This document shows positions 57,918-64,000 of a stretch of DNA of 64,000 nt, in pieces; the stretch's first letter is position 1; every line of letters begins with the position of its first letter. Source of the stretch: Ligula intestinalis (Eukaryota > Platyhelminthes > Cestoda > Diphyllobothriidea > Diphyllobothriidae); NCBI GenBank assembly GCA_036362985.1, contig JAYGXS010000009.1:24953203-25017202 (forward strand). The letters are read 5' to 3'. Position numbers and translations under genes: made by a program. The notes beneath the pieces are model-generated. The model was not told the DNA's origin and searched no databases. It saw nothing but the letters and a program-made list of their open reading frames with translations.

Positions 57918-58283
57918 CTACGCCTTGGTGGTGCTAGCTAGGGGGATGGTAACTTGGCTGCTAACCGCTCTAAGAGCTGTGGTTTGGAATATTTCTAACT
58001 GATGGTAATTTCGGAGTGCAGGGTCAGCAGAGTTTGTATTGTACTCTGTGGAGTGGCTGCGTGGCAGATCGAGAGTCAAGCTTCGCTTGATGCTTCTTTG
58101 TGTGACCTTTATGGCACGCTCGCTAAACCGGGATTCGAGCAATCCCGCTGATGTGGAGTGATTTTCTGTTTTCCTTGTCCCACACTGCCTGGGCCCGTGC
58201 CCTCTTCTATTGTTGGTCTTCTTTATTTGGTCATGAAACCGTAAGTTGATGAGTGAGAGAGGAGAGAATGAGGCAGTTGCCAC
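57918..58283 (-). CDS. Unrecognised 121-codon open frame
   Basis: Open minus-strand frame, basic and Ser/Thr-rich (SIKRSLTLDLPRSHSTEYNT, then QTTALRAVSSQVTI). I do not recognise the family. No signal peptide, membrane segment or clear splice site is present. It may be an old retroelement tail or chance; nothing nearby supports a host gene. Confidence 0.15.
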   Translation of the reverse strand: MATASFSPLSLINLRFHDQIKKTNNRRGHGPRQCGTRKTENHSTSAGLLESRFSERAIKVTQRSIKRSLTLDLPRSHSTEYNTNSADPALRNYHQLEIFQTTALRAVSSQVTIPLASTTKA

Positions 58284-58905
58284 GCACCTATAGTTTTACG
58301 AGTCAGATAAAAATCTGCACATGAAATTTTAGTGTCTGCGGGTGCATAAGTTATTTAAGAAATACGTAAGTCAGCTTTAATATCCAAGGGATTTTTCTGC
58401 TCTTCAAAATTAACAAAATTATTTTCAGATTAACCAAAGTGACAGTACACGGGCTATTATCTGACTACTTAAGATGCTCAGTTGAACACCTTTAGGTTAA
58501 TGCCCGCATTTCAGTTTGCTTGGGTGGCTTTCATAATATAAGCGCTTAATGTCAATATCGATCCGATTTTAGAATAAATGGCTGATCAATTGTTTATTCC
58601 ATTGGTTATCTCGGTGGTCGTATGGATTATTTTGCACTTAATCAGCCGCTAGCATTCACCTCCGTCAATTTTTTGCAGGATTTCTGTCAGCTTGCTTCCT
58701 CTTCCGGTGTCTTCGCAACGTAGCTGTCTTTGCATATACATATAAATTACCATGTTTCGATAACAGTCCTTCAAATGGTTCATCATGGAAAACAAACCTT
58801 GTATGGTCGTAAAACGTAACCCCCATTTATGCTATTTAGCTGTTGTTTTTTCAAATTATTTCGTCGATTTTTATATTGAGATCATATAACAGAAACGGCA
58901 AAGGG
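58284..58905. other. Intergenic sequence with no recognised feature
   Basis: AT-rich with nothing assigned on either strand. Confidence 0.5.
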
Positions 58906-58961
58906 AAATTTGCCCTGTCAGCTTAATCCCCGGATCCCCACGCAGAAATTCCTGGGAGATT

Positions 58962-59043
58962 GGGGGTGACGATGAGGATTCGATGGGAGTGAGGACGGGT
59001 TTCAGCCCGCATATCTCCGTCCTCACCCCCCATCGTCATCCCC
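58962..59043. repeat. Hairpin near the start of repeat B
   Basis: Outer arms GGGGGTGACGATG and CATCGTCATCCCC (one mismatch) and inner arms GTGAGGACGG and CCGTCCTCAC form an almost complete stem-loop of about 80 bases. The same position in copy A is less well paired. Confidence 0.65.
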
Positions 59044-60422
59044 GGATCTCCTCGTCAAAATTCCGAGAAGGACATGCATATTCTCAAATTATCCGTAAAA
59101 GTATTATACAATACCACCTAAAAACGCAATTGAAGTTCAAAATAGTCAAAAAATGAGTTAGATTGTCTTTTAGGCCCGTCTAAAGCATTCTGGAAATACG
59201 GGTTGCGAAATAATACATATTCCTTAAACATCAACCACGGATACACCCGCATCCCTCGTCGTCATCCTCGCCCAGTTTTGGGCGTGTGCTGGCAGAGTGG
59301 GGACATACCGGCAGTATGGTATAACATACAATACGTAACAAATATATGAAATAAATCCAGCAAAGAAAAGGGAGCCCGCAATCGCTATTTCGGGCTTATT
59401 GACCGTTATCAGCCAGTCATACCCAATCCCAGGTGTGAATCGCCCGGGATTCTAACTCGGGGCCTTCGGTAATTGAGTCAACCACTCAACCATTGTACCA
59501 AGTGTTCGTTGTTTTTTCATGTGAGATCAGAAATCTGAAGAATATGACCTATCTATTTTGTTGCATCGTACTAGTTACTAGGTGGTTGCCTCCGCCGACA
59601 TATTCATCATCATCTTGGTTTCAACCGTCCAAGCAAAGAACACATGACACAACGGTAAAGTGGTAAATTCAATGGCCAAAGGTCCCATTTTCGAATTCAT
59701 AGTTATCCACACTTGGGTTTGAGTACCACCTCTTCAAGGCCAAAGCAAACCTTTAAACCCTCCCTTAATACCAATGACTACAAACATACTACTTCCTTGA
59801 TTTCAATGGAGCTTTTATTTACACTAAAGGTAGGCCAGACGAATATTTCAAAGCGGATATGCAGTGAACGTTTTGTACGCTGCTATTCCGTAAGCGCCTC
59901 ACCTTACCAACCATTCATGCTTCGTAGATATGTTTAATGCAATTTTGCATAACGAGAGCGAACTGTAACATTTTTTGCACATTTCACTACATTTTATGCA
60001 TTCCTATACCGTTTCAATTAAGTTTTTAAGGGCTTCTGTCATTTATTACAAATATGCTGACTGATGCCAACTAATTCGACACATAATCAATTGAATTACA
60101 GCTTTCAAAAGGAAAATACTGGGTAACGTTTTATTCCGTGTGGAAGCGTTAGCTGATTCACGAAAAATGACAGGTGAAATATGATATAACATGGTTCTTA
60201 TGTGAGCCTGCATAGTTGACATATGTATACAGTCCTTTAGTGAGGCAAACAGTGGGTGCAGTTTTTAAACCTTCGGAAAAAGTACAACCAACGTTGTCGA
60301 TAAAAATATCAACCTGACAGAAACCATCCTTTCAAAAACTATTCAGTGTCCGATAGACTGAAACAACTGGAATACAGGATATAGTAGACACTATTGACAG
60401 CTAGTAAATTAAATGCATCCGT

Positions 60423-60707
60423 TCATAGATATAACGCACCATTAGATATGCTTTGCAGGATATAAATCGTGCTTCCACCTACAAGAGGTAAATTTTGCGC
60501 ACTACAGTATAGACATTCCAAATTTTCCGTTGTATTTGCATGGATGCCCGTGGGCGCCTGTTGCTGGAGGACTACACCTAGGGCGCATTTGAAGGCATCG
60601 GCAACAATGGAGAACGGAGCATCAATTATAGAGTGGATGAAGGCAATCCTTACCACAAGAACCTTCTTGACGCGACTGAAAGCACCTACGGCCCACAGAT
60701 ACATCAA
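60423..60707 (-). pseudogene. Conserved 94-codon frame, copy B
   Basis: Counterpart of 30713-30994: APFSIVADAFKCALGVVLQQ and the C-terminal part are retained with a few substitutions (for example HVGG to LVGG). Open in both copies. Possible RNase H-like remnant, function unknown. Confidence 0.3.
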
Positions 60708-60860
60708 TACGGCAATATTTTTTATTACTTATTTGTTCAAACTGCACCAGTTTACCTCTAAACAACTGATTGTTTCTTGTCTACAAACTAACCATATATT
60801 GCGAAAGCGATGGTGCATGTACTGACGTTCGAAGAGTCAAGAACCGCACCGCACGAGAAA

Positions 60861-61352
60861 TGTGACTACGGAAGTAGTGTATGTGCCCATCTGTATGCAT
60901 TTATATATGGACTTAGAGAGAAATGTTAGAACGGTGGCCAAAAGGCTGCGATATTCCCGTCTGACTAACGCCTCATGTGAGCCCCGAAGGAAGAACACAA
61001 CAAGAGTGGGTAGAAACCAGAAGTCTTGGAAAAACCTGGTACAGCATAATTTAAGCAAGCAAATGCATATATACAGTTTGGACCAATTAAATGCTGGTCA
61101 AAAGAAAGTCATGACTTCATTGGCTGAATGAGTCATGCAGTGGGCGTGCTCTACCGATTGAGCTAGCCAGGCGCAAGTGCGCCAGTCAATGCACTTTGCG
61201 TGTGGGCGGCCTGGCTGGTTGTCTTGTTCACCAGCCGCGCTGTCGCCACCGGCATGTGCGTGCCGTAAATGCACTCTGCGTTGGTGGACCGGAACAGACG
61301 TTTGGCGTGGGAACGTTGTTCGGACAGTGTACACTTAAGCGGGCCCGTAACA
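60861..61352 (-). mobile_element. 3' LTR of the internally deleted LTR element
   Basis: 492 bp, minus strand TGTTACGGGCCC...GTCACA. Immediately upstream (minus strand) is a purine-rich AACAGGGGAAG ending at 61353, a fitting polypurine tract for plus-strand DNA priming. Includes a tRNA-like A box (GGCTAGCTCAATCGGTAGAG). Confidence 0.7.
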
Positions 61353-62922
61353 CTTCCCCTGTTGGAGCTGAATCGTAAGTTTCGAGCCGCGGGTTCAGTT
61401 GTAGCGGAACGCTATGCACACTTTTCCGGCCTGGTCGTCTAGAGGCTGAAGTTCGTGCATTGTTAGAACAGGGGTCCCTCGTGGAGAGGTCTGGGGAGTC
61501 GTCGGTAGTCTTGAAATAGGAGGGTTGACACTTTGTTGGGGCACAACTTCTTTTTCGCGCGCCACTGTGAGTTGATCGACCGGGTGTTTGACGGGGCTCG
61601 AACGTTGCTGGCGCCTTCTGTTCTGGTTCCTCCTCCTTCTTTTTCTAAGGCACTTTTGCAGGAGGTGGGGGCGTTGACATCAGATTTGTTGTCAGATGGT
61701 TTGATTTGGCGGGACTGGGTCAAATTGACTGCACACCATTGCAAATGTGATTAAGTGGCAAATCCAGGAGACCGAGGTTCTCGATCCAATTAAGGCCAAT
61801 CAAGTTAAGCTTCCGATGGTTTGTAAGGTAGCATGTTCCCTTTAATTGAATGCCCTCAAAGGAAACGTCACAATCAAGCTCACCCGTGAGCCGGAGAAAT
61901 CCACCAGAAACATTCATGGCCTTTTTGTTCGATGTGATCATCGGAGGCCATCCAATCCTCTGCCGTGTGCGCTTGGAGATGATGCTGATGTCCGAGGCAG
62001 TGTCAATTTGGAAGCATACAAGTTTACCATTGATAATAACCGTAAGGTACTTCCTCCTCGCCCCAAATTCTGCCTGGAATGTGGCTCGAATTGAGTGAGA
62101 CTGTAGACCGGAATGAGTTGGAGGGTAGGTGCGATCCCTTGTCTTCTTCTTGTCGGCCCTTGATTTGCGGGGTTGGTCTGCCCGACAGTGGTCTTCCTTA
62201 TGCCCTTGCTTGTTGCATTTCTGACAAACGTGCCTCTTGAATGGACAGAAGTGAACGAAATGCCAGTCACCACAATGCCAGCTTGTTGATGGGGGCTTTC
62301 CGGGTGTGGGGCCTTGGGACTTCTGTGGAGACATTGACTTCGCGCGGGTCACAGCCGGAACGCTGGTGGCGGCAAACGAGGAACTGGGCTGCTCCACGGT
62401 GGCAGAATCATGCTGGAGATTCTTGAGCCGCTGACACTCAGCAGTCAATGTTTGCAGGGTAGGCTTCGGCTCCTGTTAAATTTTTGAGAGCAGACGGGTT
62501 CTGACTTCAGCATCTCGAGGTGACTGTAGGGTGCTCACAAAAATGAGGCACTTAAATTGGTCATTGGTCAACTCTCGGAGCTTCAATCGTTCACACTCGC
62601 GGTTGACAGTACTGGCGAGCGTTAGGAAATCGTCCGTCTCGTTTTCCACCAGTCTGAGACACTGGTAACGAATACTTAACAGAAAGGACTTCTCGCCGAA
62701 AGTCTCTGACAGGTGCTGGAAAGTTTCATCGAAAGTCAGGTCATAAGGGTGTTTTGGCAGAATGATATCCGCGTACCGCTCGTGTTCTCTGGTGCCCAGT
62801 TTATGTAATAGCAGGCGCGCCTTTCATGTTTCGTCAGCCTTGGCAAATTCCACGCGGAATATGTTTTCCCAACGTTTGAAGCAAGCTTCGAAAGTAATGT
62901 CGGAGTCGGAGTAGTGGAAGTG
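61353..62922 (-). mobile_element. Internal region of a Ty3/gypsy-type element, large deletion
   Basis: Contains gag (from about 62920) and protease (to 61720) and then jumps to a short tail before the 3' LTR. Reverse transcriptase, RNase H and integrase are missing. The gag sequence begins directly against LTR sequence at 62922, so the LTR end, primer-binding site and gag start are also lost. Confidence 0.7.
61720..62920 (-). pseudogene. LTR-element gag (capsid, nucleocapsid) and protease
   Basis: Capsid part reads FEACFKRWENIFRVEFAKAD, LLLHKLGTREHERYADII, FDETFQHLSETFGEKSFLL, ECERLKLRELTNDQFKCLIF, with TGA at 62824-62826 and TAA at 62476-62478. From the ATG at 62448 a 242-codon frame holds two zinc-knuckle regions: WHCGDWHFVHFC, lacking its first cysteine (Ser instead), and CQKCNKQGHKEDHC (residues 75-88), intact CCHC. 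The protease region follows: YLTVIINGKLVCFQIDTASD (active-site DTAS at 149-152) and ELDCDVSFEGIQLKGTCYLT. Pattern resembles the 'K02A2.6-like' gypsy elements common in helminths. Gag packages element RNA and the protease matures it. Confidence 0.72.
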
Positions 62923-63402
62923 CCCATCTGTATGCATTCATATATATGGACTTAGACGGAAATGTTAGAACGATGGCCAAAAGGCTGCGATATTCCCGTC
63001 TGACTAACGCCTCGTGTGAGCCCCGAAGGAAGAACACAACAAGAGTGGGTAGAAACCAGAAGTCTTGAAAAAACCTAGTACAGCATTATTTTAGCAAGCA
63101 AATGCATATATACAGGTTGGACCAATTATATGCTGGTCAAAAGAAAGTCATGACTTCATTGGCTGAATGAGTCATAAAGTGGGCGTGCTCTTCCGACTGA
63201 GCTAGTCAGGCACAAGTGCGTCAGACAATGCACTTTGTGTGTGGGCGGCCCGGCTGGTTGCCTTTTTCACCAGCCGCGCTGTCGCCTCCGCGGCGCCGCC
63301 GGCATGTGTGCGCCGTACATGCACTCTGCGTTGGTGGACCGGAACGGACGTTTGGCGTGGGAACGTTGTTCGAGCAGCGTGCATTTAAGCGGGCCCGTTA
63401 CA
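62923..63402 (-). mobile_element. 5' LTR of the internally deleted LTR element (end truncated)
   Basis: Minus strand starts TGTAACGGGCCC at 63402 and runs collinear with the other LTR until 62923, missing about the last 20 bases. Followed (to its left) directly by gag sequence. Confidence 0.68.
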
Positions 63403-63810
63403 ATAAAGGTTAAGACATCTCTTATCTGTTGCTATATATATATATCAATAAAGTGACGCTTTATAATGCCGATTTGTTCGAACTCCTTAGCACGCGTCTT
63501 TTTACTTACCAACAGATTTCTTGTATTGTGGGATCCCCTGTGGATGGCAAAAATTGTATCCCATGCATTTTGTTATAGGAGGATGAACGATATTATCTAA
63601 TGTACACATTTTTCCAATGTATTTTTCCATTAAAAAATTATCCACGATCCTAAATTAGCGTCTTGTTTTCTATATCATGTGACAGTGGAAACAGCGAAGA
63701 ATTCTTACGGCTGGGCTACCAATATCGCGAAAATCGGCGTTCACTGCGCATTTTTTCGATGGAGGGGTCAAAGGGGGTTAGCAGGGTTAATTTCCTCACA
63801 ATATCCCCGG

Positions 63811-64000
63811 CATATGTACGTGAGACCTAGTCTTGAATACTGCTCGCCCCTATTCAGTCTTCTGCGCACTAGTGAACGGAAGAAAATAGAATCGGTGCAG
63901 CACTTCTTCAATAGAAGAGTTTTCACTACAGAACAACGAAACTTAGCCTACCAACAAAGGTGCGAACTTATAAAGCTGGATCCCCCGTGGCTTCGTAGAT
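63811..64000 (+). mobile_element. CR1-like LINE fragment, continues beyond window
   Basis: Nearly identical to the start of the frame at 39172: MYVRPSLEYCSPLFSLL, ERKKIESVQHFFNRRVF, RCELIKLDPPWLR. It begins abruptly within repeat B, so it is a 5'-truncated insertion. Open as far as the window shows. Confidence 0.75.

Larger units (their letters stand above)
58906..63811. repeat. Composite interspersed repeat, copy B, with LTR element inside
   Basis: Matches copy A (29195-32066) from end to end, except that the single LTR of A is here LTR - internal sequence - LTR (60861-63402). Left part 58906-60860, right part 63403-63811. The right end is cut by a LINE at 63811. Contains the same hairpin (58962-59043), tRNA-like segments (59412-59503 minus; 59646-59700 plus) and 94-codon frame (60423-60707 minus). 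Confidence 0.85.

Overview
The window is eukaryotic, most likely a parasitic flatworm (tapeworm or fluke). This is an inference from several signs: kilobase-scale introns with GT..AG borders, CR1-like LINEs, Penelope-like elements with GIY-YIG domains, Ty3/gypsy elements, and a ~330-bp Pol III/hammerhead satellite built like the Smalpha repeat of schistosomes. There are two assembly gaps (29006-29105 and 56534-56974). Most of the open frames are non-coding or are shadows of transposon genes.

Region 1 (1-10.6 kb) holds the only host gene I can support. It is the 5' end of an ionotropic glutamate receptor gene on the minus strand. Three exons (9460-9250, 7385-7230, 318-55) have matching phase-1 splice sites and encode a signal peptide followed by the start of the extracellular amino-terminal domain. 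The gene runs off the left edge. Its second intron carries a Penelope-like fragment, and a GAG/CTC tract and a TATA-like box lie upstream of the start codon.

Region 2 (10.6-29.2 kb) is gene-poor. It contains relics of Penelope-like elements (13.7-14.2 kb and 16.2-16.5 kb), a GC-rich tandem duplication (17.4-17.7 kb), a longer Penelope-like element on the minus strand (22.6-24.5 kb) capped by an inverted copy of its own 3' end, and a decayed mariner-superfamily transposon with 84-bp terminal inverted repeats (27516-28896).

Region 3 (29.2-49.9 kb) is a nest of retrotransposons. A ~2.9-kb composite repeat (copy A) carries a solo LTR. A Ty3/gypsy element follows on the plus strand, and its reading frame is cut twice: at about 32705/42352 by roughly 9.6 kb of CR1-like LINE, LINE fragments and a Penelope palindrome, and at about 43217/47393 by a minus-strand CR1-like LINE that still has ORF1, endonuclease and reverse transcriptase regions.

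Region 4 (49.9-58.9 kb) holds the most distinctive item: a tandem satellite (54.55-56.53 kb, cut by a gap). Each complete ~330-bp unit has a tRNA-like Pol III A/B-box promoter and a hammerhead-ribozyme-like core, and alternate units are more alike than neighbours.

Region 5 (58.9-64 kb) is copy B of the composite repeat. Here the same LTR site holds an internally deleted LTR element (gag nucleocapsid plus protease, no reverse transcriptase or integrase). A 5'-truncated CR1-like LINE begins at 63811 and leaves the window. Nothing in the mobile fraction looks fully intact. Coding copies carry stops, frameshifts or truncations, which are noted entry by entry.
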